Positions 17,019-26,077 of a stretch of 64,000 nt of DNA are shown here, in pieces; the stretch's first letter is position 1, and every line of letters starts with the position of its first letter. A program made the translations under genes and the position numbers. This DNA comes from Prolixibacteraceae bacterium JC049 (GTDB taxonomy: Bacteria > Bacteroidota > Bacteroidia > Bacteroidales > Prolixibacteraceae). The stretch covers positions 124,381-188,380 of the forward strand of contig SACZ01000001.1 of NCBI GenBank assembly GCA_023369685.1, written 5' to 3'. The notes under the pieces were generated by a model, which saw only the letters and a program-made list of their open reading frames with translations, was not told the DNA's origin and ran no database searches.

Positions 17019-19169
17019 TTATTTTACCAACTGCATTTCGTCAAGTAGATAACCTGCTCCGGCAAACTTGTCAATTAAGAAAAGTGCGTAACGGATATCT
17101 AAAACAATGTTACGACAACGTTCTGGATCGAACATGATGTCACTCATTGTTCCTTCCCAACAACGGTCGAAGTTAACACCAATCAGGTGACCTTCCGCAT
17201 TTACAACCGGACTACCAGAGTTTCCTCCAGTTGTGTGGTTTGATGCAACAAAACAGGTATGAACTTTACCATCTGAAGAATCGGCATACTGACCGTAATC
17301 CTTGTTCTTATATAGTTCTTTCAAGCGTTGAGGTACATTGTAATCGTAAATTTCAGGATTATCTTTTGCAATGATTCCATCCAGAGTAGTGAAGTGTTTG
17401 TAAGTAACACCATCTTTAGGTTGGTAACCTTCTACTTTCCCATAAGCAACACGAAGCGTGAAGTTGGCATCAGGATAAAGAGCTTTACCTTTATTCATTT
17501 CCATTAGCGCTTTCATATATAATTTCTGAACAGCTCCGATCTTTGTTGAAATCTTAGCATGGTTAGGCCATACTTTTACAGTGAATGCATCAACAAACTC
17601 TCTGTAAAGGCGAATAATTGGATCTTTCTCCAGTTTTTTTGCATTAGCCGGAGTGAAGTTGCTTAAAAGAGCATTAAGCTTTGTTTTGCTTGTTAATATT
17701 GATTTACGATAGATTTTCTTCGTGAATTTTCCAGACTCTAACTTTGCATAGTTCTTACAGAAATATTCTGGCTGGAAAATGCAATCAACCTCTTTACCGT
17801 AGACTTTTAGTAGCTCAGTAAATATTTTCTCATCAGTAGGTTGATTGTAATCTTTAAAGTGCTTGTCGATGGATGCTTTTAATGCATCTGCCGCTTTTTG
17901 TCTTTTGGCTGCATCGTAATTGAACGATCGTTTGATCAAACGGTCAACTGTTCTGGCAATAGAGAAAATATCTGTTCCTCGGTAGATAATTTCGCTATAG
18001 TAATCGTAAGCTTTGCTGTATGGTTTCAATGCTTTGTACAGTTCCTCGAATTGAGGCAGAACTTGACCATATGTTTTCTGGCGAGCAGGATCTTGCTCCA
18101 TCCATGCTTTGAATGCTTTTTCTTGATTTAACTTGCGCTCAACAGCATTTAGTCGTTTTAACCCTTTAATTTCTCCTTGCCACTTTTTCCAAGCATTACT
18201 TGTACTGGCATTTTTAGCTGCATATTGAATACGAACGCCACGGTCTGCTTCCATATCCTCGTTCATCAACCTCAGCTTAAGTGTTCTGATAGCTACTTTG
18301 TCAGGATCGCTAACATTCATAATGCGATCGACAGCTTGCGAAGGTAAATATCTTGCAGTGCTTCCAGGGTATCCAAATACCATTGTAAAGTCGTTTGTCT
18401 TTACCCCTTTCATAGAAATAGGGAAGAACTTCTTTGGTTTCAATGGTACGTTGTTAGGACTGTATTCAGCTGGTTTTCCATCTTTGTCGGCATAGATGCG
18501 GAAAAGAGAGAAGTCACCTGTATGACGAGGCCACATCCAGTTGTCTGTATCGCCACCAAATTTTCCAATTGCTGATGGTGGAGCACCTACCAAACGAACA
18601 TCCTTATACTCTTCGTAAACGAAAAGGAAATACTGATTACCGTTGAAAATAGGTTTCACAATTGCTTTATAACCATTGTCTTTTTCAGCTGCTTTTTCAA
18701 TCTCTTTAATATTCTTTTTTAGCTCCTTCTGTTCTTTGCTTTCATCTGTAATACCTTTCATCGCTTCAGCAGTAACATCTGCCATACGAACAAGAAACTT
18801 TACTGAAAGTCCTGGATTCGGAAGCTCTTCTTTTTGAGACATTGCCCAAAAACCATTGGTCAGGTAATCGTTCTCTAGCGAACTGTGAGCCTGAATTTGA
18901 CGGTATCCACAGTGGTGGTTTGTAATTAATAATCCTTTGTCTGAAATAAGCTCACCGGTACATCCTCCACCAAAAATAACTACTGCATCTTTCATCGATG
19001 CTTTATTTATATCATAGATATCCTCGGCTGTCAACTTAAATCCCATCTTCTGCATCTCTTCGATATTGTACTTCTTGAGCAGAATTGGGAGCCACATCCC
19101 TTCTTTTGCAAATACTGAAAGTGGTGCTAGAAATACCACTAACATTGCTAGCGCAATTAACCTTCTCAT
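17019..19169 (-). CDS. S46 family dipeptidyl peptidase, DPP11 type (Asp/Glu-specific)
   Basis: A 716-aa secreted peptidase with a signal peptide (residues 1-22) that removes dipeptides from oligopeptides in the periplasm. The catalytic His is in TNHHCGYR at H85/H86, the Asp lies in RHTGDFSLFR and the nucleophile is S651 in GGNSGSPVV. An Arg follows in NFDRCWEG at position 669. In the family, Arg at the equivalent site (R673 of Porphyromonas DPP11) selects acidic P1 residues while Gly gives DPP7 specificity, so DPP11 is the better call. It supports amino-acid fermentation. It is single-gene, with TATATTTG (-7 type, 19217-19224 on the minus strand) upstream. Confidence 0.92.
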   Translation of the reverse strand: MRRLIALAMLVVFLAPLSVFAKEGMWLPILLKKYNIEEMQKMGFKLTAEDIYDINKASMKDAVVIFGGGCTGELISDKGLLITNHHCGYRQIQAHSSLENDYLTNGFWAMSQKEELPNPGLSVKFLVRMADVTAEAMKGITDESKEQKELKKNIKEIEKAAEKDNGYKAIVKPIFNGNQYFLFVYEEYKDVRLVGAPPSAIGKFGGDTDNWMWPRHTGDFSLFRIYADKDGKPAEYSPNNVPLKPKKFFPISMKGVKTNDFTMVFGYPGSTARYLPSQAVDRIMNVSDPDKVAIRTLKLRLMNEDMEADRGVRIQYAAKNASTSNAWKKWQGEIKGLKRLNAVERKLNQEKAFKAWMEQDPARQKTYGQVLPQFEELYKALKPYSKAYDYYSEIIYRGTDIFSIARTVDRLIKRSFNYDAAKRQKAADALKASIDKHFKDYNQPTDEKIFTELLKVYGKEVDCIFQPEYFCKNYAKLESGKFTKKIYRKSILTSKTKLNALLSNFTPANAKKLEKDPIIRLYREFVDAFTVKVWPNHAKISTKIGAVQKLYMKALMEMNKGKALYPDANFTLRVAYGKVEGYQPKDGVTYKHFTTLDGIIAKDNPEIYDYNVPQRLKELYKNKDYGQYADSSDGKVHTCFVASNHTTGGNSGSPVVNAEGHLIGVNFDRCWEGTMSDIMFDPERCRNIVLDIRYALFLIDKFAGAGYLLDEMQLVK

Positions 19170-19216
19170 TAAATTATATATTTATTGTTTTACTTATCGT
19201 TGGAATTTATAACACA

Positions 19217-19224
19217 CAAATATA
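19217..19224 (-). promoter_or_regulatory. -7 element of the DPP11 gene
   Basis: Read on the minus strand, TATATTTG matches TAnnTTTG about 48 bp before the DPP11 start codon. No clear -33 box is seen. Confidence 0.45.
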
Positions 19225-19382
19225 ACAAATTGCTTTGCTGTAAAAAGATGATAATTGTCGGATGTTGGTTAGTGAAATGTTAATGCTGAAAGTGAATTAT
19301 TATCAGATGATTTGAGAGGTGATTTTTTGCGATAATCGGATAAGTTATGTATATTAATAACGTCTTACCAATTTTTCGAGTT

Positions 19383-19655
19383 ATGAGCATAGCAGGAAGT
19401 ACTGCCGATATGATTGTTCGTATTCGGTTTAATGAAGAGCAAAAGAAGCAAAGTGGTTCAAAAAGGAAAGAACGACCTGTTACTTACCTGAAAAATCATG
19501 TGATCAATTTAAAACAAGTATCTCCAGAGAGAGCTAAATATGTTCGGCTTAAAATTCGGAATAAAATGAAATTCGAAAATTTTGTGGAAACTCTGATTGG
19601 GGTGTCATTCCTGATTTTATCAGTAGTTGTCTTATTGCATTTGATAATATTCTAA
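19383..19655 (+). CDS. Small basic single-pass membrane protein
   Basis: A 90-aa protein (from ATG 19383; an upstream in-frame ATG at 19347 would add 12 residues). It has a Lys/Arg-rich soluble part and one C-terminal membrane helix (SFLILSVVVLLHLIIF). It is probably tail-anchored with the basic part in the cytoplasm. It is followed 11 bp later by another basic membrane micro-protein. No family is recognised. Confidence 0.5.
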   Translation: MSIAGSTADMIVRIRFNEEQKKQSGSKRKERPVTYLKNHVINLKQVSPERAKYVRLKIRNKMKFENFVETLIGVSFLILSVVVLLHLIIF

Positions 19656-19666
19656 ATTCGATAATT

Positions 19667-19789
19667 ATGGGAAAAAGAAAACGAAATGCAACCAATAGAG
19701 TTGCTTCTAAAAGGCGTACAAAATTAATTCTTTGGGCAGTGCTGCTAGCAATGCTGGCTTATGTTTATTTGGTAGTTTGGGGCATGTAG
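19667..19789 (+). CDS. 40-aa basic membrane micro-protein
   Basis: An ATG-initiated 40-codon frame reads MGKRKRNATNRVASKRRTKL, then the hydrophobic helix ILWAVLLAMLAYVYLVVW, then GM. A strongly positive N-terminus followed by one membrane helix is a typical micro-protein design. It starts 11 bp after the preceding small membrane protein, and its stop lies inside the terminator hairpin, so it is the last gene of a two-gene unit. No homologue is recalled. Confidence 0.55.
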   Translation: MGKRKRNATNRVASKRRTKLILWAVLLAMLAYVYLVVWGM

Positions 19790-19799
19790 CCCCATTTTT
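19779..19799 (+). terminator. Terminator overlapping the micro-protein stop codon
   Basis: GGGGC pairs with GCCCC around ATGTA, followed by ATTTTT. The stop codon TAG of the 40-aa ORF lies at the loop and 3' stem boundary. Confidence 0.7.
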
Positions 19800-20466
19800 A
19801 TAATCCTTCAAATGTTGGAAGTTCTTCCATTTGATTTACCAATGGTAATTCCCACAATGAAGCTTCCGGGTACCATTTGTCCAGAAATTGTTTGAATATT
19901 TTAATGCTATCCTTAAAGATGAATTCGCTCTTTTGTGGGAAGTGATTGTACACAACCCCTTTTACTTCGATTCCCCTGTTCTTTAAAACTTCCAGACTCA
20001 AAAGAGTGTGGTTAATACTTCCTAATTTCGAAGAAGTAACCAATATGACAGGAAGCTTCTCTTGCTGTACGTAATCGATGATATTTACTTCGCTATTTAA
20101 AGGAACATGTAAGCCTCCAGCTCCTTCCAATAATACGGTTTCGTATTTTTCAGAAAGAAGTTGAGTGCTTTTTTTTATGGCTGCTAGATCTACTGGTTTC
20201 TGGTCAATTTCTGCTGCCAAGTGAGGCGATGCAGGGTAACTAAAAACCTGTGGACAAGTGGTATGGTCTTTATCTTCAGGTAATAGATCGATGCCCATTA
20301 TATCGCGATGGGTGATTAAATCTTCAGCGATTCCTTCACACCCTGTTTGAATCATTTTTTGGGTAATTACCTTTCTCCCACTATCATGCAAATAGCGAGC
20401 CATGTAACCTGTTGCGATGCTTTTCCCTGCATCAGTATCGATGGCTGTAATGAAATATACACTCAT
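19798..20466 (-). CDS. bioD: Dethiobiotin synthase
   Basis: Closes the ureido ring of dethiobiotin from 7,8-diaminopelargonate, CO2 and ATP. The N-terminal P-loop-like ITAIDTDAGKS (residues 6-16) is the variant Walker A of BioD (usually GTDTxxGKT). EGAGGLHVPL is the second conserved motif, and the length of 222 aa is normal. It is the last gene of the minus-strand biotin operon, 14 bp after bioC. Confidence 0.94.
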   Translation of the reverse strand: MSVYFITAIDTDAGKSIATGYMARYLHDSGRKVITQKMIQTGCEGIAEDLITHRDIMGIDLLPEDKDHTTCPQVFSYPASPHLAAEIDQKPVDLAAIKKSTQLLSEKYETVLLEGAGGLHVPLNSEVNIIDYVQQEKLPVILVTSSKLGSINHTLLSLEVLKNRGIEVKGVVYNHFPQKSEFIFKDSIKIFKQFLDKWYPEASLWELPLVNQMEELPTFEGL

Positions 20467-20480
20467 TTTTGTCGATTTTA

Positions 20481-21242
20481 CTATTTTTTACTTGCTACTA
20501 CATAAATGGGCTGATAGGTGAGCTTTACACCATTTTCAGATGAAAACTGATCGATATATTTTTTACAGAAATCATTTAGCATGGCTTTATTCCAATGGTT
20601 ACAACCACTGCCATTCACTCCTGTTTTGCTTAAGTGACGCAATACATCAGTAGGAGATTTAAACACCAGTTTTATATTTTCTTGCTGAATAAATTCAATT
20701 TTGAAATTGGGTTCTAATAGTTGCTCTAACTCCTCTTGAGAAGGATACTCCAAGCCATTTCCTGTGAGCTTTTTTACCTCTTTCAGATTATTGGGGCCGA
20801 AAGTAGAAAATACTAACTGACCATTTTCATTTAATGCTTTGTGGCAAGTGTTGAAGAATGTGTCGAGTTGTCCAAACCACTGTATGGTGGATGCTGAAAC
20901 AACTAAATCTAAGTTTTTGGGAATATCCAACTGTTCAGCATCTCCGGCTCGGAAGTCGACCTTCTTTGCTCCCCAGGCTTTCCAACTATCTTCAAGTAGA
21001 GGTTTCAATTCTTCCACAATATCGTTCAGATACCAGTGGGCATCGGGAGTCCAACGAAATAGCTTTTTAGTAAGAAGACCTGTGCCACAGCCTATTTCCA
21101 TTGCTGTTTCCGGCTGTGAACATTTTGCTTCGATCAGTCGGGTAAGCGATGCCGCAATTTGTTCTTGCGCATGAGCTTGCTCGTCGTAAGTCTTAAAGCT
21201 TCGTGCAAAACGTTTTCGTATGATCTCTTTGTTCTCTTTCAT
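20481..21242 (-). CDS. bioC: Malonyl-ACP O-methyltransferase
   Basis: Methylates malonyl-ACP with SAM, so that the fatty-acid machinery can build the pimeloyl chain. The SAM motif MEIGCGTGLLTKKL is near residue 50, followed by VSASTIQWF, a BioC-typical segment. Translation is placed at ATG 21242, whose A is the last base of the upstream bioG stop (TAATG arrangement), indicating coupling; the longer form from 21263 would overlap bioG by 22 bp. The length is 253 aa. Confidence 0.93.
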   Translation of the reverse strand: MKENKEIIRKRFARSFKTYDEQAHAQEQIAASLTRLIEAKCSQPETAMEIGCGTGLLTKKLFRWTPDAHWYLNDIVEELKPLLEDSWKAWGAKKVDFRAGDAEQLDIPKNLDLVVSASTIQWFGQLDTFFNTCHKALNENGQLVFSTFGPNNLKEVKKLTGNGLEYPSQEELEQLLEPNFKIEFIQQENIKLVFKSPTDVLRHLSKTGVNGSGCNHWNKAMLNDFCKKYIDQFSSENGVKLTYQPIYVVASKK

Positions 21243-21886
21243 TAGTCCAATATTGTTTCCCAATCTATTTTATCGATAAACGGATAGTGAGGAATGTCTA
21301 AAGTTTGTATCTCGGCTTTGCCTTCCCAGTAGTTCAACTGGTTTTGAGTTGGGAAGATGAGATCGTTCTGACCAATAATTGCTTTTGTCCACATCAATTC
21401 CGATGAAGATGTTTGTGCTTCATCCCAAAAGTATTGCAACTCATCGCGCTGATTTTCCAAAGTACGAAGAGGCAATTGTTCTATAAGCGACTTATAAGCT
21501 CTAACTCCACCCATCATGCGCATTTGAAACTTATCTCTTCCAGCTTGGTTTAACTGCTGAAGTGTCCTTTCAAATATAGAAACCGGGATACCATATTCGT
21601 TGTGAATGGGTTGCCCCGTTCCATTTATTGCAATGGCTTTCTCCAACTTAAGTGGAGTTAGCTGATTGCAATTCATGGCTTGCCATACACCTAACGACCA
21701 GGCAACAAGTGTTACCTTTTCGTATTGACGTATTTTATCCATGGGTAAAACAGGATGTGTATGCCATTCCGAAATAATAAGCATGTCCATGTTGGGGTGA
21801 TTGGGAAAAGCGTGCTCATCCATTCCCCAACCATTGAAAACCAATAGTAAGTGTTGGTTATTATTTTTTCGTTCAATTATCGACAT
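21242..21886 (-). CDS. bioG: Pimeloyl-ACP methyl ester carboxylesterase, BioG type
   Basis: Removes the methyl group from pimeloyl-ACP methyl ester, ending the BioC cycle. The N-terminal LLLVFNGWGMDEHAF and the nucleophile elbow VAWSLGVW (Ser within A-W-S-L-G) are the BioG (DUF452) signature, in place of BioH as used by E. coli. The C-terminal HYPF supplies the likely catalytic His. The length is 214 aa. It overlaps bioF by 10 bp and bioC by one base. Confidence 0.92.
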   Translation of the reverse strand: MSIIERKNNNQHLLLVFNGWGMDEHAFPNHPNMDMLIISEWHTHPVLPMDKIRQYEKVTLVAWSLGVWQAMNCNQLTPLKLEKAIAINGTGQPIHNEYGIPVSIFERTLQQLNQAGRDKFQMRMMGGVRAYKSLIEQLPLRTLENQRDELQYFWDEAQTSSSELMWTKAIIGQNDLIFPTQNQLNYWEGKAEIQTLDIPHYPFIDKIDWETILD

Positions 21887-23037
21887 GGCTGCAAAAATAG
21901 AGTTAGTTCATTAATTTCTTGCAAAGAAATGTCAGCTCTTAGAGAAAATCTTAAACGTTCTGTTCCTTCAGGAACCGTTGGCTTCCTAATGGGAAGAACG
22001 TAAAAACCATTTTCTTGAAACTTTTGAGCCAGCAAAATGCTTTTTTCAGCATCATTCACCATAAATGGAATAATGTGACTTTGCGATATGCATTTTTGTT
22101 CTTCAGTATTTAGTGAAGAATGAATTAAGCTTGAAATTTCTTTCAAGTGGGTTCGTTCTTTTTTTGCTTGTAGCATATAGCGCCAAACATGCAGTGTCCA
22201 GGCTACATTTACAGCAGGTAAGGCTGTGGTAAATATTAATGTCCGCATGGTGTTTATCAGCCACTTTTTTACCAATGATGAACAAACTAAATATGCTCCA
22301 ACCGATGCTAGTGCTTTACCAAAAGTTCCTACTAAAAAGTCAACCTGATCAATAACCTGAAGCTCTTCAGCTAAACCTAGCCCTTTTTCTCCTACAGCCC
22401 CAACAGCATGAGCTTCGTCTAAATAAAGAAGAAAGTTAAATTGCTTTTTAAGTGCTACCAGCTCTTGTAAAGGAGCACAATCGCCATCCATACTGAAAAT
22501 AGATTCAGTAACAACTATAATATTGCCTGAGTGATTGTTGTATTTCGCAAGCAGTTGCTGTAAATGCTGCATGTCGTTGTGACGGAACCGGATGGTTTGT
22601 GCATCAGATAATCGCATACCATCAATTATGCTGGCGTGCACTAGTTTGTCGGCTAAAATAACATCGTTTTTGCTGGTAATGGCCGGCAATATACCAGTGT
22701 TGGCATGATAGCCACTATTGAATAACAATGCTTCTTCCTTTTGATAATCGGAAGCAATTTGATTTTCCAATTCGGTATAAATGGGATGATTACCGGTAAG
22801 TAATCGCGAAGATGCGGCTGTCCATCCAAGTTTCGGATTTAATGCTTGCTCCGAAAAGGTGACCTGAAGTTCGTGATTACTGGTGAGCCCCAAATAATCA
22901 TTAGACGACAAGTTAAGCATGCGTTTATCTTCGAAAGAAATCCATTTGTCGGATTTAATTCCTTCTTTGATACTTCGCAAATTACCTTGTGATTCTAACT
23001 GATTAATTCGCTCGGATATATGTTGATGAAAATTCAT
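21877..23037 (-). CDS. bioF: 8-amino-7-oxononanoate synthase
   Basis: PLP enzyme condensing pimeloyl-ACP/CoA with L-alanine to 8-amino-7-oxononanoate. Conserved segments are NLSSNDYLGL, SGYHANTG, YLDEAHAVG and the PLP Lys in GTFGKALAS (near residue 240). The length of 386 aa is normal. It overlaps bioG and follows bioA after a 132-bp gap, the largest gap in the operon. That gap (23038-23169) shows no terminator. Confidence 0.95.
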   Translation of the reverse strand: MNFHQHISERINQLESQGNLRSIKEGIKSDKWISFEDKRMLNLSSNDYLGLTSNHELQVTFSEQALNPKLGWTAASSRLLTGNHPIYTELENQIASDYQKEEALLFNSGYHANTGILPAITSKNDVILADKLVHASIIDGMRLSDAQTIRFRHNDMQHLQQLLAKYNNHSGNIIVVTESIFSMDGDCAPLQELVALKKQFNFLLYLDEAHAVGAVGEKGLGLAEELQVIDQVDFLVGTFGKALASVGAYLVCSSLVKKWLINTMRTLIFTTALPAVNVAWTLHVWRYMLQAKKERTHLKEISSLIHSSLNTEEQKCISQSHIIPFMVNDAEKSILLAQKFQENGFYVLPIRKPTVPEGTERLRFSLRADISLQEINELTLFLQPCR

Positions 23038-23169
23038 CTAATTTTCTTTAGAGTTTATAAACTCAGATTTTCGGATGATAGATGACTAGATAAAAAACTT
23101 CTTTAACCTTTTCTGATCGTCTGAAATCCGAATTCTGAATATTTCAATTCGGCAAAAATACACAAGTAT

Positions 23170-24459
23170 TTATGTCGAAGCATTTAAAACCAGAACAATG
23201 GCTGATGTCAGCTTCGTAAGTTGTTCGGGGTGAATTATAAATGGAGGCATTACATAAACCAAACGTCCAAATGGACGAATCCAAACTCCAGCATCTACAA
23301 ACTGTTGCTGAATTTGCTCCATGTTTACCGATTCGTTTAGTTCAACTACACCAATGGCTCCTATGGTGCGCACCTCTTTTACCGTTTTTAGTTCCGCTAA
23401 GCCGGCCAGTTCCTTTTGAAGTTGCAGGTTAATCTGCTCTACCTTTGCTGACCAGTTACTTTGCAATAATAAGTCGATACTGGCACAGGCAACAGCACAT
23501 GCCAATGGATTTCCCATGAATGTTGGCCCGTGCATAAATACTCCCGGATAACCATTGCTGATGATAGTAGCCACATCGTCTGTTGCTAATGTGGCTGCGA
23601 AACTCATCATACCTCCGGTTATTGCTTTCCCTAAGCACATGATGTCGGGAGCAATGTTGGCATGTTCGCAGGCAAACAGTTTTCCTGTTCGGCCAAAACC
23701 AGTTGCAATTTCATCTAAAATCAGTAAAACATTGTATTGGTCGCATAGCGCACGGAACTCTTTTAAATACTGAGGATGATAGAACCACATTCCTCCTGCT
23801 CCTTGCACAATTGGCTCTAAAATTACTGCTGCAATTTCTTCATGGCGTTGCTCAATTGTTTCACGCATGGAGTTGAAATCGGCAGGATTCCACTCATCGT
23901 TGAATCTACATTGTGGTTGATCTACGAATATGCGAGAAGGCAAACTTCCTGCAAAGATATTGTGCATCCCTGTCTCTGGGTCACATACCGACATGGCATT
24001 CCAGGTGTCGCCATGGTAGCCAGAGCGTGTGGTTACAAACTCTTTCTTTTGAGTTTTTCCTGAAGAATACCAATATTGAAGTGCCATTTTCATGGCTACT
24101 TCAACAGCAACAGAGCCCGAATCGCAATAGAATACTTTTTGAATCGGTTCAGGTGTCATGTCAATTAACTTTTCGGCTAATTGAACTGCTGGTTCATGTG
24201 TCAGTCCTCCAAACATGATATGAGACATCTGCTTGATTTGCTTTTCAATGGCAGCATTCAACTCCGGATGGTTGTATCCGTGAACTGCTGCCCACCAGCT
24301 AGACATACCGTCAATAAGCTTTCGTCCATCCATTAGTTCAATTTCTACTCCTTGCGCCGCTTTTACCGGAAACACGGGTAGCGGTTCAGTTGTAGAGGTG
24401 TATGGATGCCATATATGGGCTTTGTCGAAAGCCAGTATTTGATCTATTGCTTGATTCAT
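23170..24459 (-). CDS. bioA: Adenosylmethionine-8-amino-7-oxononanoate aminotransferase
   Basis: Transfers the amino group of SAM to 8-amino-7-oxononanoate, giving diaminopelargonate. The N-terminal [13 protein letters not shown] is BioA-specific. The PLP pocket holds [29 protein letters not shown] and the Lys in LGKAITGG (near residue 282). The length is 429 aa. It starts 9 bp after bioB. Confidence 0.96.
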   Translation of the reverse strand: MNQAIDQILAFDKAHIWHPYTSTTEPLPVFPVKAAQGVEIELMDGRKLIDGMSSWWAAVHGYNHPELNAAIEKQIKQMSHIMFGGLTHEPAVQLAEKLIDMTPEPIQKVFYCDSGSVAVEVAMKMALQYWYSSGKTQKKEFVTTRSGYHGDTWNAMSVCDPETGMHNIFAGSLPSRIFVDQPQCRFNDEWNPADFNSMRETIEQRHEEIAAVILEPIVQGAGGMWFYHPQYLKEFRALCDQYNVLLILDEIATGFGRTGKLFACEHANIAPDIMCLGKAITGGMMSFAATLATDDVATIISNGYPGVFMHGPTFMGNPLACAVACASIDLLLQSNWSAKVEQINLQLQKELAGLAELKTVKEVRTIGAIGVVELNESVNMEQIQQQFVDAGVWIRPFGRLVYVMPPFIIHPEQLTKLTSAIVLVLNAST

Positions 24460-24468
24460 TGGTATTAT

Positions 24469-25428
24469 TTAAAATTCGAAGCCAGCTTTGGTAAAGTCAG
24501 CTTTGTCTTGTTCTACATTAGAGCCGATAGTGGTTAGTAAGTCGCCAACCAATGCGGCATTAACTCCTGATTGCAATGCTTTTTCCTGAATATGACGAAT
24601 CTGTAGTCGTCCACCTGCAAAGCGTAAATTGGCTTTGGGATTGATAAATCGGAAAAGCGCAAAAGTAGTTAGAATCTCATCATCAGTTAAAGCTGCTGTT
24701 CCTTCCAACGGAGTTCCTTCTACCGGATTCAGAATATTTAGAGGAATCGATTTAACTCCCAATGAATTTAGTTCGAAAGCCATCTCAATTCTATCTTCCA
24801 TGGTTTCCCCCATTCCAATAATACCTCCAGAGCATACTTTTAAGCCAATTTCCATTGCCCACTTAATGGTAAGCACTTTCTGGTCGTAGCTGTGTGTTGT
24901 ACATAGCTTTGGGAAGAAAGAGCGAGCCGTTTCCAGGTTACAGTGGTAGTGCTCAATACCATTGTCTTTCAGTTTCTGTAGACGAGATTTATCCAAAAGT
25001 CCCATTGAGGCACATAAACCGATATCAGTTTTTTTCTGAATCTTCTTATAAACACCAATTAATTTATTCAAATTGGCTTCAGAAATGGCGCGTCCACTGG
25101 TAACTAGTGAGTAGCGATGAACTCCCTGTTCGGCATTTCTACATGCTTGCTCTACGGCTTCCTTCTCATCGACTAACTCGTAAGTTTTAATATCGGTTTT
25201 AAAAAATGCCGATTGAGCGCACCATTTGCAGTCTTCACTACATTTACCCGATTTGGCATTGATGATAGAGCACATATCGAATTTTTTGCCCGAATATTGT
25301 TCCCTGATCTCTCCGGCAGCTTTAAATAAAGCCTCTTTCTCTTCTGTTTTGCTTAATGCAATTGCTTCGGCAGGAGTAATAGCTCCCCCTTCGAGCACAC
25401 GATTCTTTAGTATCTCGATATTAACCAT
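24469..25428 (-). CDS. bioB: Biotin synthase
   Basis: Radical-SAM enzyme that inserts sulfur into dethiobiotin. The 4Fe-4S cluster Cys are C63, C67 and C70 (GKCSEDCKWC). The auxiliary-cluster region includes YHCNLET and the C-terminal FAGGR Arg ligand motif. The length of 319 aa is normal. It is the first biotin enzyme of the operon. Its start overlaps the last 22 bases of a small ORF (25407-25826), so translation of the two may be coupled. Confidence 0.96.
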   Translation of the reverse strand: MVNIEILKNRVLEGGAITPAEAIALSKTEEKEALFKAAGEIREQYSGKKFDMCSIINAKSGKCSEDCKWCAQSAFFKTDIKTYELVDEKEAVEQACRNAEQGVHRYSLVTSGRAISEANLNKLIGVYKKIQKKTDIGLCASMGLLDKSRLQKLKDNGIEHYHCNLETARSFFPKLCTTHSYDQKVLTIKWAMEIGLKVCSGGIIGMGETMEDRIEMAFELNSLGVKSIPLNILNPVEGTPLEGTAALTDDEILTTFALFRFINPKANLRFAGGRLQIRHIQEKALQSGVNAALVGDLLTTIGSNVEQDKADFTKAGFEF

Positions 25429-25826
25429 AATCTAAACTTGTTAATTGTTTTTTCGTCTTCGATATTATTTTGCCAAGGAGTTGAACCTTGCCCAAAATAG
25501 GACTTGTTGCTAATGGAAGACGATGATTTCCTGGACGAGGATGAAGGAGTTGAGGCAACTACTGGTAGTAAGGTAGCGCCTTCTACTAAAATCAGTTGTT
25601 CGCTAAGAGATAGTTCTTCCTCTTCATTTTCTGTATTTAAAAGAGATGAGAGGCTGGATAGAACAGTGCTGGCAACAGCTGACTTGAGTAGTGCTTGATT
25701 GGTGGCAGCAACAATCAGGTGTCCAATATGTACCGTTTGCTTTAAGCTGCAGAACACAGCCCATGCTTTACGGGTCCATTTGTTGAACCGAATTGCTTTA
25801 GCATTATGAAATTGAAATTGTTGCAT
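25407..25826 (-). CDS. Small serine-rich ORF at the head of the biotin operon
   Basis: A 139-aa frame starting 22 bp downstream of a TACATTTG -7 element and overlapping the bioB start by 22 bp. Residues 15-50 (FNKWTRKAWAVFCSLKQTV, then HIGHLIVAATNQALL) look constrained and resemble, from memory only, short N-terminal segments found in Bacteroidota vitamin-related loci. The rest is low complexity (SSLSSLL, an EEEE patch, SSSSRKSSSS). It may be a leader protein that couples translation to bioB, a signal-like segment of a lost receptor, or a small regulator. No function is assigned. Confidence 0.5.
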   Translation of the reverse strand: MQQFQFHNAKAIRFNKWTRKAWAVFCSLKQTVHIGHLIVAATNQALLKSAVASTVLSSLSSLLNTENEEEELSLSEQLILVEGATLLPVVASTPSSSSRKSSSSISNKSYFGQGSTPWQNNIEDEKTINKFRLWLISRY

Positions 25827-25847
25827 TCCCCCTCAAGTTTCAGGGAG

Positions 25848-25855
25848 CAAATGTA
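25848..25855 (-). promoter_or_regulatory. -7 element of the biotin operon
   Basis: On the minus strand TACATTTG matches TAnnTTTG exactly, 22 bp before the ATG of the serine-rich ORF. Transcription would therefore start almost at that ORF, making it part of the biotin mRNA. No BirA-type palindrome is evident nearby. Confidence 0.6.
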
Positions 25856-25912
25856 AAACTTATTTTCTATTCGGGAAATGAATAAATGTTAAGATTGGTT
25901 AGGAATAAAGTT

Positions 25913-26077
25913 TAGTGTTAAGTCAAGCGTGCTCTTACGCGCCAAGTTTTGTTCATTTTTGTTTCTTCTCATTATAAAAAGACTCACTTAGCTACGGCTA
26001 TGCTTACTTTTTCTAATCTCGAATAAATCAAAAAGCAACTGCAACTTACTCATAATTTCACACTTGGCTTAACACTA
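25913..26077. repeat. MITE-like element with 19-bp terminal inverted repeats
   Basis: The 165-bp segment begins TAGTGTTAAGTCAAGCGTG and ends with its complement CACACTTGGCTTAACACTA (17 of 19 positions match). The interior has no ORF and is AT-rich, with a GC-richer short patch (ACGCGCC). It sits between the biotin operon and a membrane-protein gene whose last codons lie within the right repeat. The size and ends fit a miniature inverted-repeat transposable element; target duplications are not clear. Confidence 0.5.

Noticed and set aside
23038-23169. Possible second promoter or riboswitch between bioA and bioF
   Set aside because: The 132-bp gap shows no TAnnTTTG box on the minus strand that I trust and no conserved RNA motif.
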